A DNA stretch of 64,000 nucleotides from Heterohyrax brucei (lineage: Eukaryota > Chordata > Mammalia > Hyracoidea > Procaviidae): assembly GCA_028571685.1 (NCBI GenBank), contig CM053143.1, positions 138,604,829 through 138,668,828 on the forward strand, written 5' to 3'. Below are positions 1 through 10,503 of this stretch, in pieces. Made by a program: the position numbers and the translations under genes. The notes under the pieces are model-generated. The model searched no databases. It was given only the letters and a program-made list of their open reading frames with translations, and was not told where the DNA came from. The first letter of the stretch is position 1. Every line of letters starts with the position of its first letter.

Positions 1-375
1 TGCTCGGTAAGGAGAGCCAACTGTCTTGGCAATCAACCGATCAGCCCTAAGTGTTTGAATCTCTCAGGCCCAAGTGGAGTTTGGTGGTTCCATGTAATAG
101 CTGAGATGGAGCAAGCGGCTGAGGGTCCAGGAGATGTCGGTTCCAAGTGGCTCTGGAGAGGGATAAGAAACATGCCTAATAAACATCATGAATCCAACCA
201 TTTCAGTCACACTGTCTAGTGCTCACCATTTTCAGTGCCTAAAATTCTTTCTGCTAGCCAAGTTACGGAGTATATTGTAGACTGGGTCACTCCCAACACT
301 CATTCTTCGTTATCTTGCTTTATTCTGTGAAGCTTGGGAAGCTATATACTTGATTACGTATCTTCCTTTGCAGGT
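1..375. other. Unassigned single-copy-looking DNA
   Basis: I see no recognisable gene, SINE, LINE or LTR signature here. No reading frame of useful length is present on either strand. An old repeat decayed beyond recognition cannot be excluded. Confidence 0.5.
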
Positions 376-1310
376 TATCACCCTATTTGTCAGTTTGTCA
401 ACTAGTGGTTTCAGTATTGCTGTAATGTTGGAAGCTACACCCTCAGGATTTCAAACAACAGCAAAATCACCCATGATGGACAGATTTCAGTGGAGCTTCC
501 AGACTATGACAGACTAGGAAGAAAGGCCTGGCAATTGACTTCTCGAAATAAGCCACTGAAAACCTTATGAATCACAACGGAACATTCCCGACTCACTTGC
601 TGTCTTAGTCACGTAGTGCTGCTACAACAGAAATACCATAAATGGATGGCTTCAAAAAAGGAAATTTTATTCTGTCACAGTCCTGTAGGCTACAAGTCCA
701 AAATTTAGGGCATCAGCTCCAGGAGGTGTCTCTCTGTTGGCTCTGGAGAAGGTCCTCGTTGTCAGTCTTCCCCTGGACTGGGAGTTTAGGAGGCTCAGGG
801 ACCCTGGATCTTTCCAAAGGACACACTCTGCTCCTAGCACTGCCCCTTGGTGGTATGAGGCCCTCAGCTCTCTGATTGCTTCCTTTTCCTTTATATCCCA
901 AGAGATTGCCTGAAGGCACAGTAGATTCTTACGCCTTGAGTCCTGTCCTACCAACCCAACTGCTGCCCGTCTTCCCTTATTAACATCACAGAGGTGGGAT
1001 TTACAACAAACAGGAACATCATACAATGCCAGGAATCATGGATGAGCCAAATCGTTACACATGTGGGGGATACATTTCAGTCGGAGGGATCAATCACTAG
1101 AGAAAGACATCATGTTTGACGAAGCAGCGGGTCAATGAGAGCTTGGGAGACCCTTGGTGAAATGGATTGGCGTAACAGCTGCAACAATGAACCTTAAACA
1201 TGCTGATAACTGTGAAGTTTGTGCAGAACTGGGCAACAATTTATTCTGCTGTATTTGAAATCACCGTGAATTGAAGTCAGTCTGAAGGCAGCTAACAATA
1301 GGGACAAGTG
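376..1310 (+). mobile_element. Internally deleted RTE copy, split by a MaLR LTR
   Basis: Bases 376-600 match the RTE 5' untranslated block (TTCAGTGGAGCTTCCAGACT, then GACAGACTAGGAAGAAAGGC). Bases about 1083-1310 match the RTE 3' end (GGGATCAATCACTAGAGAAA, then the last ORF codons and an AGGCAGCTAACAA tail). About 2.5-3 kb of the middle, including endonuclease and reverse transcriptase, is missing. The antisense copy at 3180-3645 has the same architecture and a matching join, so this looks like a multiplied non-autonomous derivative and not a chance deletion. A MaLR LTR (601-1082) sits at the join. Confidence 0.75.
601..1082 (-). mobile_element. Solo LTR, ERVL-MaLR type, antisense, broken
   Basis: It starts TGTCTTAGTCACGTAGTGCT, the antisense of the MaLR LTR end (..AGCACTAGATGACTAAGACA), and runs through the antisense polyadenylation region and the LTR body to the antisense of the 5' LTR end. 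Several relatives lie in this window (17889, 26905, 29025, 57880, 60666, 62050). No internal region is attached. It is an old solo LTR; its insertion postdates the RTE copy it splits. Confidence 0.8.
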
Positions 1311-1629
1311 GCTGTAACATGCGTGACACAGTTTTGGCCAATAAAGTTAGGCAGTGGTACTCTCTCCCTGAAGCCTCACTAGCAGAAAGCCCTCCTTGAT
1401 CCTACCCCTTCTACCTGCTGAGTGTGCAGGGCCCATCTTGTGGTCATAGAGTCCACGCATAAGGAAAGACCAAAAGAATCTCAAATATATGGACTCCAGT
1501 ACCACCAAACTGTGAAACAAGTGCCTGAAGCTGTCTACCACTGGACTTCTCGCTGTGTGAGCAATAACCCTTTATGTTAGCCATTGTTGTCTGCAGCTGA
1601 GAACATACTAGTGAGACAGAAGACACAAG
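1311..1629. other. Possible ancient repeat remnant
   Basis: The text TTTTGGCCAATAAAGTTAGG, a GTGAGCAATAA stretch and a CTGCAGCTGAGAACATACTA stretch resemble old mammalian interspersed repeats of LTR or L1-end type. I cannot place it in a family, and there is no coding signal. Confidence 0.3.
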
Positions 1630-1754
1630 ATAAAATCTAGAAAGAATAAAGGAATTATGGAGAGGACTGATGAGTCACACTAGAAAGAGTATACGGTGGT
1701 CTGCAAAAAAAATATTTAACAAGTCAGTGGGGACCTGCAACGTAACACTTTAGC
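1630..1754. repeat. Unassigned dispersed repeat, copy A
   Basis: It begins ATAAAATCTAG, and about 125 bases match 2773-2896 at roughly 80% identity by eye, in the same orientation. A shared core reads AATATTTAACAAGTCAGTGG. No family is recognised, and it has no poly(A) tail, terminal inverted repeat or LTR-type end. It could be the 3' end of an old LINE. Confidence 0.6.
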
Positions 1755-2772
1755 CTTTAGCTCATCATGTTATGTTTAATGAACCAGAAACAGATATTTT
1801 GCTATATGTCCTTTGTAGCATGGTACAATTTCTTCCATCTCTAAAGAGTTGTTCAGTGATTCGAACCTGGTCTTGAGAGAAAGCTGGACTCTGAGAGCAT
1901 CATTTGATGACTGACTTTTGGGGCACCTCCCAACAGTGCTTCAGTTTGTCTATTTCCAGCTACCATTTGAATTATACCAATTGCCCTTGACTTGAAAGTC
2001 ATTCCAAATACGGAGTCATCATCTGGGCCCCAAGCTGGGAGCAGGGGAGGTTCAGTATCAAAGAGAGGCAAATCACTTCACCAAATGTATCGAAATGTCC
2101 TGATGCATGCCTTCCAACCAATGTCAGCTGCTAATCTGTATGAATTAATGCAGTAATAATTGGGCCGTATTCAGCAAGCACTAATTTCTTTCGCTACATC
2201 AAATCAAGCCTCATGATTGTTTCGAAATAAACATGCCATCACCAGAATGTTGAATCTCCTCACTGGCAGCTGGGTTCTGAATGAATCTGGAAAGTTCTGT
2301 GAGGGGGGCTGAGTTGCCCAAAGGGGACTCATTTCTGAGAGTGAAAGTCCACAGGCAATTGTGTGAGACCTGATTTAACCCATGCACATATTAAACAATG
2401 AAAGAAATCCAAGCTTTGTTTCTGGATGTGTCCAAAGATCAACTCGTTGAAGAACATCCTTCAGTGTATCTGTCTTCCCCAGGATCCCACACCTAGCCGG
2501 CCTGAGTGACACTGCCTGGCAGCAACTTTGTCTCAGAACAGCCGTTACCACTCCTGATTTACCAAGGGAGGCCTCATGGTGTTACTGGATTGAGAGACTC
2601 TGAGAGAAGACTGTTTCGAAGAATCACAAGTCAGTCTGTAAATAAACCTCAGAGGAAGCGGCTAACAGTCTCTTACAAGCAAGAAAACAGGGAAACCGAA
2701 GACAGAGGGAGAGCAAGCTAGTGAGCAAAGGGTGTTTCCCTCAGCTGTGCCTGCAGGAGGGGAAATAGAGGG
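1755..2772. other. Unassigned DNA between the repeat pair
   Basis: About 1 kb without a recognised element. Short open frames on both strands lack family resemblance, codon bias cues or splice context. I see nothing to annotate. Confidence 0.45.
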
Positions 2773-2896
2773 ATAAAATCTAGCACGAAGATAAAGGGAT
2801 TATGGAAAGGATTGATAAGTTGTGCTAGAAGGAGTATGTGGTGGTCTGCAGATAAAATATTTAACAAGTCAGTGGGTACTTGTCATGTTACACTTA
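2773..2896. repeat. Unassigned dispersed repeat, copy B
   Basis: Second copy of the 1630-1754 repeat in the same orientation, again starting ATAAAATCTAG and sharing GTGGTCTGCA and AATATTTAACAAGTCAGTGG. The sequences on both sides differ from those around copy A, so the unit is dispersed and not part of a longer segmental duplication. Confidence 0.6.
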
Positions 2897-3040
2897 AGTC
2901 TCTGGGCAATCCTTCTAGCAAAATCATGGAGGTCAGCATCACAGTATCTCCAGTCTCTTTACATGTTCACTCTTGTATTAATGAACACTGTTTCCACGCT
3001 AGGCTCTGCGCTTGACACGGGAGAGCAAAGCAGACAGTTT

Positions 3041-3164
3041 CTGCCTGTCCTGCTGCCTCCTTTCCTCCTCTGTCTTCCTTTCTCCTTAACCTCCTTCTAC
3101 TGACTCTCACCTCCTTCCTCTTCCTTTCTCTTTCTCTCTGGTTCTCCTTCTTCCCTTGCCAAGG
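3041..3164 (+). repeat. Pyrimidine-rich tract
   Basis: About 120 bases almost wholly C and T (CCTCC, TTCC, TCTCTC units). It is low-complexity DNA that could adopt non-B structure. No element boundary is evident. Confidence 0.7.
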
Positions 3165-3179
3165 ATCTAAACAACTTTG

Positions 3180-3645
3180 TTGTTAGCTGTTGTTAGCTGC
3201 CATTGAGTCAACTGCAACCCAAGAGGCCTTATGCACAACAGGACGAAACGCTGCTTGGTCCTGCATCATCCTCTCGGTTACCAGCATATTCGAGTCCATT
3301 GCTGCAGCTACTGTGCCAGTGCACCTCACTGATGGCCTTGTAGGCCCTCAGCCTCACCAAACATCGTATCCTCTCCTCCTTCAGTGACTGATCAATCACC
3401 TCTGTTGACATGTCCAAAGCAGATGAATTGGCCAATATTCTGTTGTGATCTATAAGGTTTTCACTGGCCACTTTCTAGAAATACATCACCAGGCCTTTCT
3501 TCCTATAGTGTGTTTTAGTCTGGGAGCTCTGGTGAAGCCTCTCCACCATGGGTGACCCTGCTAGTATGTGAAATACGTATAGCGTAGCTTCTAGCATCAC
3601 AGCAACACACAAGCCACCACAACAGAACACACTGTTGGACAGGTT
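3180..3645 (-). mobile_element. Internally deleted RTE copy, antisense
   Basis: On the plus strand it opens with the antisense RTE 3' tail (GTTGTTAGCTGCCATTGAGT), continues through the last RTE ORF codons to about 3440, and passes directly into the antisense RTE 5' block (CCAGGCCTTTCTTCCTATAG, then GGGTGACCCTGCTAG). The whole reverse transcriptase region is absent. The join lies about 3425-3450 and matches that of 376-1310. Confidence 0.8.
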
Positions 3646-4153
3646 ATATGTATCTAAACAACTTCAGGGGGGAAATTAATATTCCATTCAGTGGAACCCT
3701 TATTTACTAATCACTTACTAATAAATTTTCAAAATAATTCAGCATGGAATTGCCCATCTTTCCTCAGAGTGGTCATGTGTAGACACAGGGTCCCCCACCC
3801 CTAAGTGCCTGCTGTACCTCCCTCAGTTTCCTTCCCCTAGTTTGCCGCCTCACACCCCCGTCATCCCTTCTAGCTGCTTATCTACCTACAAGCTTAGAAT
3901 GTCAGTGCCTATAAAGCTTCTTTAGATTTTCCTCCTCTTCCCTCCTGTCCTTATTCTGTCAGTCAGGATAAAAGAAATTAAGTTGTGCCAGTCTGTATGT
4001 TTCTCTGTGTTTCCAGCTTCCAGGACATAGAGCTGCCTGGGAGCTGCTGGATGCAGTAGACCTGGGCTCAGATGGGAGACATAAAACGCTGTAGGAGTTC
4101 TGGAAAATGGGTGTCAGTGAGTGCCCAGAGTTCCACGTTTCTAGTCCTTGACT
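3646..4153. other. Unassigned DNA
   Basis: No recognised repeat or coding exon. It has a C-rich patch near 3790-3870 and a TC-rich patch near 3925. I see nothing else to support. Confidence 0.45.
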
Positions 4154-4167
4154 AAGAAAACAGAAAA

Positions 4168-4321
4168 ACCCACTCCCATTGAGTCAACTCTGACTCATGG
4201 CAACACTGTAGGATGGAGTAGAACTGTTCCAAAGACTTTCCAAAGAGCACCTGGTAGATTCAAACTGCCAAGTTTTTGGTTAGCAGATGTAGAACTTCAC
4301 CACTATGTCACCAGGTTTTTC
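4168..4321 (-). mobile_element. AfroSINE, short, antisense, full length
   Basis: The body runs from the antisense tail (CCATTGAGTCAACTCTGACT) to the antisense head (CACCAGG). A perfect 13-base target duplication, AGAAAACAGAAAA, lies at 4155-4167 and 4322-4334, which fixes both ends. A long direct repeat of this kind shows LINE-type target-primed insertion. Confidence 0.92.
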
Positions 4322-4375
4322 AGAAAACAGAAAAGAACCTATGAATTAGTTCTCCAAGAATATTGCCTGTAGTGG

Positions 4376-4725
4376 TGTTATAGACTGAATTGCATCCACC
4401 CCAAAAGATATGATGGACTCTACCTGTGAACATGACCTTGTTTGGAAATGAAGACGGATAGATTTAATCAGTTAACATTAGGTCATACTGGAATACAGTG
4501 AGTCGTATCCTTATTTAAAAAAAAAAATAGAGACACATGGACACAGCTTGCAGACAACCATGTAGTGACAAGGTCGAGACTGGTGTGATGCTGCTACAAG
4601 CCAAGGAATACCTGGGAGTTACCAGAAACTGGAAGAGGCAAGAAGGCATTTTCCTCAAACAATACCCTGAATTATGGCTTCTGGCCTCCAGAACTGCGAA
4701 ACAATAAATTTCTATTGTTTAATCC
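4376..4725 (+). mobile_element. MLT1-like LTR (ERVL-MaLR), broken
   Basis: It starts GTTATAGACTGAATTGCATC and holds the family landmarks in order: a GACCTTGTTTGGAAATG block, TGTCCTTAT-like text, ACAAGCCAAGGA, and GCCTCCAGAACTGCGAAACA followed by the AATAAATTTCT polyadenylation signal. The 3' end is cut by the RTE fragment at 4734. It is an old element shared across placentals. Confidence 0.85.
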
Positions 4726-4733
4726 CCACATGG

Positions 4734-4922
4734 TTGCTGTTATTAGGTAGCGTGGAGTCAGTGTTGCCTCATAGTGAGTCTACGCACAATGGAATGAAAC
4801 ACTGCCCTGTCCTGCACCAGGCTCACAATCTTTGTTAGGTCTGAGCCCATTGTTGCAGCCACTGTGTCACCCCACCTTGTTGAGGGTCTTCCTCTGTTAT
4901 TGCTGACAGTCTACTTCACCGA
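4734..4922 (-). mobile_element. RTE 3' end, antisense, 5'-truncated
   Basis: Landmarks of the antisense RTE 3' end: AATGGAATGAAACACTGCCC, CATTGTTGCAGCCACTGTGT, GAGGGTCTTCCTCTG and CTACTTCACC. About 190 bases survive, typical of a 5'-truncated LINE insertion. It abuts the MLT1-like LTR. Confidence 0.85.
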
Positions 4923-4999
4923 GCTTAAGCTTAACAACTGTTGGTAGTGACTTTTGTTTTATGCCCTACAGTTCACGTGAGCCCTAAGAAAGTACAGAC

Positions 5000-5157
5000 C
5001 TCAAAACTCACTGTCGTCAAGTGGATTCTGACTCACAGCGACTCCATAGACATAGAGTAGAACTGCCACATAGTTTCCAAGGAGTACCTGGAAGATTTGA
5101 ACTGTTGAGCTTCTGGTTAGCAGCCATAGCACTTAATCACTACGCCACCAGGCTGTC
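5000..5157 (-). mobile_element. AfroSINE, short, antisense
   Basis: Near full length: GTCAAGTGGATTCTGACTCA, AGTAGAACTGCC, a TTTCCAAGGAGTACCTGG block and ACTACGCCACCAGG in order. Confidence 0.9.
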
Positions 5158-5244
5158 AATTAATCAGAACTCCATAAACATAAGAGTGGGTACAGCAGCT
5201 CTCATTCTGCTCTCCAGGCCATTAAGCCATGAGCTCTTGTGTAC

Positions 5245-5450
5245 TACACGAAGGGTAATAGAATGACAGCTCTGGTGCCCATTCCAAAAAAAGAGTTCCA
5301 AAATTTCTCTGAAGAGTAGACCAGGCCCTGACATTCGTGCATAGCTTCTCAAGGGGAGTACTTCAGAGGTAACTGTAGGGATATTCAGCAATGAGGCATG
5401 CAGCACTTTTTCTAGAATTTAGTTGTCAGACCTTGTAAGCTCCCAGGTGT
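5245..5450 (+). mobile_element. Mariner-type DNA transposon, 3' end fragment
   Basis: Sense text encodes a decayed mariner transposase C terminus (read as IPKK.S.KISLKS, then a LLKGSTSEVTV stretch), followed by CACTTTTTCTAGAATTTAG and an end resembling TTGTCAGACCTTGTAA. The same 3' end occurs in both arms of the fold-back at 42466-43017. The transposase N terminus and left inverted repeat are not present. Confidence 0.7.
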
Positions 5451-5670
5451 GTGAAGCTTCTAGGGTCTGGAACCATACTGTTCTGGGTGCCTAGAAATGC
5501 TGTTCACCATTCCTCATTCTCCTACAGCAGTTGCTGTGGCTTACTGTGAGGGGGGCCTTCCTCCTGCTCCACTGACTTGGACCTATGAAAATCAAATAAA
5601 GGCTCATTTTATTAAGTCATGGAGAACTGGAAATTGCTATGTGACATTATCACAATAACAGAGGACTTTA

Positions 5671-5830
5671 GGAAACCCTAGTAGTGTGGTGGTTAAGTGT
5701 TATGGGTTCTAATGGGAAGGCGGGCAGTTCCAGTCTGTCAGGCACTCCTTGGGAACCCTATGGGGCAATTTTACTCTGTCTGTAGGGTTGCTATGAATTG
5801 GAATTGACTCAAGAGCAGTAGGTTTGGTTC
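5671..5830 (+). mobile_element. AfroSINE, short
   Basis: Sense copy with GGAAACCCTAGTAGTGTGGT, GGCACTCCTTGGGAACCCTA and GAATTGGAATTGACTCAAG. The middle of the tRNA head is altered (TTCTAATGGGAAGGCG replaces the usual GCTGCTAACCAAAAGG). Confidence 0.88.
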
Positions 5831-5945
5831 GGCGATTTATAAGCACTTAAAAAAATTACGACCACACTTTGAGGTATATGTTTCACGAAAATGAAAGCTC
5901 TGAGATGTAAATGACTTGTTAAATGTAGTGACTAGTATAGCTGTA

Positions 5946-6160
5946 TTCAAGCGGCAGTGTGGTGCAAGGGTTAAGTGTTCAGCTACTAAACAAAAGGTTG
6001 ACAGTTTGCACCCATCAGCTGCTCTGTGACAAGAAGATGTGCCAGCTGTTTCTCTAAGTATTACAGCCTTAGAAACCTTATGGGGCAGTTCTACTCTGTC
6101 CTATAGGGATGCTATGAGTTGAAATCGATTCAATGGTAAAAGATTTGATTTTACTTTGGT
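5946..6160 (+). mobile_element. AfroSINE, long, diverged
   Basis: Head CGGCAGTGTGGTGCAAGGG, then CTACTAAACAAAAGGTTGAC, a long-class middle, GGGGCAGTTCTACTCTGTCC and a T-rich end. Confidence 0.85.
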
Positions 6161-6872
6161 TTTATAGCCATATTTATATCCAGGTCAACCTGTTCTCTTT
6201 CCACATCAATATTGTGTCTAGAATATTGACCCATGTTGCTCCTCAAGATCCTTAATTAGCCAAAAGTCTGTGATTCTGATAAGTTTATGTGCTGCTTACC
6301 TAGCCAGTGAAAGGAACCACTGGATTTCAGTTTAGCAAAGTGCATTCAGTGTGTTCCTCTGCTCAACTGTCAGTTCGACGTAATATTTTATTAAACATAA
6401 CTCATTCTTCCCTTTCTACTCTACCTCATCCCAAACCTCTTGTGATTTGAAGTTTTAAAACTTTAACTGCAATTCTTGTTTCTCTCGGGTGACATTACTG
6501 AGACTGATGTAGTGTCTGACTTGGCATCTCTTCCATTGCCAGTACAACAAGCCAGAACCAGACACAGTTCATTGAACTGAAGAACGACTTCTAATGTCTC
6601 TCTCCTGAAAGACTTTGAGCAGAACACAAACCTTGTCTACTGTATGAAAAAAACAAAGTGTAGAACAATGGGTATCATACTCTATTTGTATACTTAAGAA
6701 GCAAACACATACACAAATGTTTATATCTACATAGGATGTCTCTGAAAGATTACTCTAGGAACTGGTAATAGCAGCTGTCTTTGGTAAGGGAACTTCATGG
6801 CGGGTGGGGAATGAAGTGGGAGGAATTTTTTACTGAATACCCCTTCAACTTAAGCATAACGATTGTGGGCAT
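6161..6872. other. Unassigned DNA
   Basis: No recognised element over about 700 bases, and no open frame with family resemblance. Confidence 0.45.
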
Positions 6873-6970
6873 GGCACAGGACGGGACACTGTTTCGTTCG
6901 GTTGTACATAGGGTTGGTACGAGCTGGAACCAACTCGATAGCACCTAACGCCAGCAACAACAACAACCCC
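6873..6970 (+). mobile_element. RTE-type 3' end fragment
   Basis: GGGCATGGCACAGGACGGGA, then CTGTTTCGTTCGGTTGTACA, AGCTGGAACCAACTCGATAG and a CAACAACAAC tail. This is the last 95 bases of an RTE or of the tRNA-Gly SINE, which shares this end; the fragment is too short to tell which. Confidence 0.85.
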
Positions 6971-7284
6971 TTCAAAGTATCTTAAATTGGTACTCATTCT
7001 TCTATTATCTATTCAGTGCCATATATTATATGAATATATTGTCTCATGTGAACGTATTGTTACATTACAGGAATATACAGTGAATACATATTATTTCAAA
7101 AGAATAAATACTTTTTTTAGAAAAAGAACATACCTTCTCAGGTCTACTCCCTTTTTCCACTTCAGTCAGCCACGTTGTACGTCCTGGGTCTCAGACTGTT
7201 GATTTGAAAGGGTCTTAGAAGGAGGTGCTGGTTCTGGGGATAAGGCCCCATCGGGAATAGTCTATTCCTCTCTCTGTAGTTGAG

Positions 7285-7488
7285 ATACCCTATAAACCAA
7301 AAAACTAAATCCGCTGTGTCGAGTCCATTCTGACTCATGGTGGGTTATAGAACAGAACCGCTCCATAGGGTTTTCTGGGCTCTAATCTTTATGGAAGCAG
7401 ATCACCGAGTTTGGTCATCTGTATTCCTACTGGGTGGGACTGCCTACATTTAGATTAGCAGTTGAGCACAAGTTGTTTGCACTACCTT
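7285..7488 (-). mobile_element. AfroSINE, long, antisense
   Basis: GAGTCCATTCTGACTCATGG, CTCCATAGGGTTTTCTGGGC and AGATTAGCAGTTGAGCAC mark tail, body and head. It is followed after a dozen A-rich bases by a second antisense copy. Confidence 0.88.
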
Positions 7489-7499
7489 AAAGAAAAAAA

Positions 7500-7692
7500 A
7501 GACTATTGTTGTTGGTTGACTCTGACTCACAGTGACCCTGTTGGGGACAGAATAGAACTGCCCCATGCGACTTCCAAGGCTGTAAACCTTTACAGAAGCT
7601 GACTGATGCATCCTTCTCCCTCAGAGACCTTTGAGTAGCCAGCCCTTTGGTCGGTGGCTGAGTGCTTCACCTCTGTACCACCGAAGCTTCCA
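7500..7692 (-). mobile_element. AfroSINE, long, antisense
   Basis: TTGACTCTGACTCACAGTGA, CTTCCAAGGCTGTAAACCTT and ACCTCTGTACCACCGAAG. Head-to-tail with the preceding copy. The head shows an insertion around GTAGCCAGCCCTTTGGTCGG. Confidence 0.88.
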
Positions 7693-9634
7693 ACACCACT
7701 TAGGGATCTTACAAACATCCTCCAAGTCTCTACCGACTGAGAAACAAAGTGAAGGAGTGTGAACTGGAGCCTGCTGGTCGCCACAAGTAAAAGTGATTTT
7801 CTTCATTCATGAGCTAAAGGCCACCAAAATAAAAAGCAAGAATTAATCAAGTGTTTTTCAAAAACAACGCCAGAGGAAAAGAAAAGAAGGAGAAGTCCCC
7901 CCCGAGTCTAGGTCTAAGTAGGATGATTCATAACAAACATCCCGAAAGACAAAGTCCTTAGATTTCCACCTGCAAGATGAGGATGTTTTTCTGTTCAATT
8001 CTAATCAGAGCATCAGAATTTATTAATTGTTTCAACAAACAGACATCTATGTCCATTCATTTAAAAAAAAAGGGCAGGTTAAATAAATCAACTTTCAAAT
8101 CATGTCCTTCTGCAAACACCAGCTGCACAGGAAGAGGAAGGCAGCCTGTTAGCAGCCTCCCTGATGTGATGGGCCCAGGCTGTCCTTGTGCATGCCCAGA
8201 GCTTGGCTGCCTGTGACTGTGTCTTATAACCCCACAGGAAAGAACCTCAGTGGAAAACAAGACGGCAGAACAATTGTGTGAACCTAACTCCCCATTTTAT
8301 TCTCCAAACATCTGGCCACTGCATGTGCCATTTCTTTGATTCCAACCTGCTCTGGGGTTATTGGTAGAGAAAATCTCCACCTGGCAGTGGCTATTTCTTT
8401 ATTAAAGAATAGTTTGCACAAATGCACTTTTTAATAGAAAGCAGTAAAGTAGACCACTTATAAACGATGCCTCTGAAAATGCCCAGCCATGTCTCTTTCA
8501 AGTCTTTTTATTTACTGTTTAATTGTGTTTCCTCTATTGTTGTTGTTGACAATACTTATAGCAACTCAACAGTTTCTACATCTACAATTTGGTGACACTG
8601 ATTGCATTTTTGAGCTGCGCAACCATTCTCAGTGTCCCTTTTTGAGTTTCACTTCCTCCATTAACATAAACTCATGCTCTGTAAATTTCCTGTCTAATCT
8701 TTCGAGTGGCTGTTATCAAATTGATCCCATATAGATAAACCTTGAAAGAACACAGTGCTCAGAGCAGATGCTCTTTACTAGTTAAGCTGAATTGTTCTTT
8801 GATGTTAAGAAGACTTGAGAAGATACTTTTGGTTTAAAGTTTAAAGATTTCTGCCAACTCTTTATAAAGAGACAAAAGTTAGAAACAAGGGAGATGCTTA
8901 CAGTTTGGGTTAAAGAGAACACATAACATGCAAACAGCAGCACCATCTTGGTATTGCCTGCCCTTAGGGAAAGTCTCTGTTTAACATAGCACACTTATAA
9001 ACACAGATGTCTATAGTCGTAGGTTTATTTTTGTAGTTTTGCATCTTAAAAGTTTCCCCAGTTAATTCTTCTTCTTATCTTCTTCTTATCTTCTTCTACA
9101 TCAGAACAGCCAGACAGGGTTCCAGTGATGCATATGGAGGGCTTGCTTCCCTGCACTGTCTTCACCTGCTGACAAGACAGTCACTTAATTTCACCCGTGG
9201 GCACATCAGCTCTGCAGTCATTGTGACTCTCCCCAGTAGCCATTTCCTTATTTTGTTGTGTTGCTGGAGTCCTTTGGATAGCAACCTCCTGGGTTTATTA
9301 TGCTGGCAGTTAAAAGTCAGTTTGATAGTAATTTTGCCTGGAGATCAGCTATTAAGTTTATGTGTCTGTCAACTTTTAACTATATGCCTAATTTAAAAGT
9401 AATTAGAGCCACTTCAATTTGGTTGGGCTCCAGTGGCACAGCTTGATGACTGGGGACTGCAGGCTTGGTTTGTGGGGGGACTTCTTTCCCTTCTCTTTCT
9501 CGTATCTCTCATTAACACCTGCACCAGGTGGCGGGCAGGGGAAGGCAGAAAGCGAAGTGAGAGTAGTGCTGAGTCAGAGAGACCAGCAGGGAAATTCAGC
9601 AGGATTAAATGCAAAGTCTTGCATTTAGCCTTAA
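7693..9634. other. 1.9 kb SINE-free stretch
   Basis: There are no AfroSINE, RTE or LTR copies, although the window averages about one SINE per 1.1 kb. It contains a TCTTCTTCTTA-type imperfect microsatellite at 9063-9100. A plus-strand frame at 8489-8734 begins with a hydrophobic leader-like run, but nothing supports it as a gene. Another frame near 9433-9747 runs into the next SINE and is rejected. Confidence 0.5.
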
Positions 9635-9803
9635 GCCAAACCAAACCTGCTGCCATCAAGTCAAATCTGACTTGTAACAACCCTGCAGACAGAGTAGAAT
9701 TGCCCTATAGACTTCCCAAGGAGCACCTGGTGGATCTGAACCATTGATCATTTGGTTAGCAGCTGTAATATTTAACCACTACTCACCAAGCCACCAAGTT
9801 TAG
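9635..9803 (-). mobile_element. AfroSINE, short, antisense
   Basis: CCAAACCAAACCTGCTGCCA tail, GAGTAGAATTGCCC, CAAGGAGCACCTGGTGGATC and GGTTAGCAGCTGTAATA. Confidence 0.92.
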
Positions 9804-9898
9804 GACAGTAAATTCATTGCACAGTTTTAGACTTGAGGAGACCAAATTGGCAGGTGCATGCACTAAAGAGACTTGAGAGTACAGTTAACTGCAAGCTT

Positions 9899-10145
9899 AA
9901 TAGTTTTTAAAACAAAGTTTATGGTGTACTATGTACTGTGCTAAATGTTTTACAAATGTTAACTCTTTTAATGCTCTCAGCAACTTTACGGAGTAAGGAC
10001 TAAGGTTATATCCAATTATCAGGTGGGAAATTGAAGCATAAGGAGAACTCACAACTAGAAAATGCCAGAGCCGGAATTCACATTTAGGGAGTCTGGCTCC
10101 AGAATCCAGGCTCGTAATCGCTTTCCCGTACAATACCTTCAGATA
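9899..10145 (-). mobile_element. MIR, antisense, near full length
   Basis: Antisense MIR landmarks in order: TACTGTGCTAAATGTTTTAC, TTTTAATGCTCTCAGCAACT, GGTGGGAAATTGAAGC, CACAACTAG, GCCAGAGCCGGAATTCACAT and GGCTCCAGAATCCAGG. It is an ancient tRNA-derived SINE shared by all mammals. Confidence 0.9.
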
Positions 10146-10297
10146 AGTCAGCAGTGGGGTGCAACCGCTAGAAAACAAATGGAGTATATTCAACTTTAAT
10201 ATTGTCACTGGCGCAAGCTCGTGACAATAAGTGTCATGAAGGTCAAAGTGTCTATGAAAAGAAAAGTAGATATCCCAAATCCATGTTTTATGTTTCA

Positions 10298-10503
10298 GAT
10301 CCCCAAGTGGCACAAATGGTTTGCTGTTGACGGCTAATCTAAAGGTTGGCAGTTCCAACCCTCCCGTCAGTAGTGTAGAAGAAAGACCTGGTGATCAGAT
10401 GCCATAAAGATTACAGCCAAGAAAACCCTATGGGGCAGGTGTACTCAGTAACACATGGTGTGGTCTTGAGTTTGAATCGACCTAATGGCGATAGGTTTTT
10501 ATG
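10298..10503 (+). mobile_element. AfroSINE, long
   Basis: CCCAAGTGGCACAAATGGTT head, GAAAGACCTGGTGATCAGAT middle, GAAAACCCTATGGGGCAGG, and GAATCGACCTAATGGCGATA with a T-rich tail. It is a good reference copy of the long class. Confidence 0.92.

Noticed and set aside
3183-3640. A tandem of two separate RTE fragments
   Set aside because: The join and order match the copy at 376-1310, so a single deleted element explains it better.
9897-10358. 153-codon minus-strand frame
   Set aside because: It covers an antisense MIR and the head of an AfroSINE; no protein family is seen.
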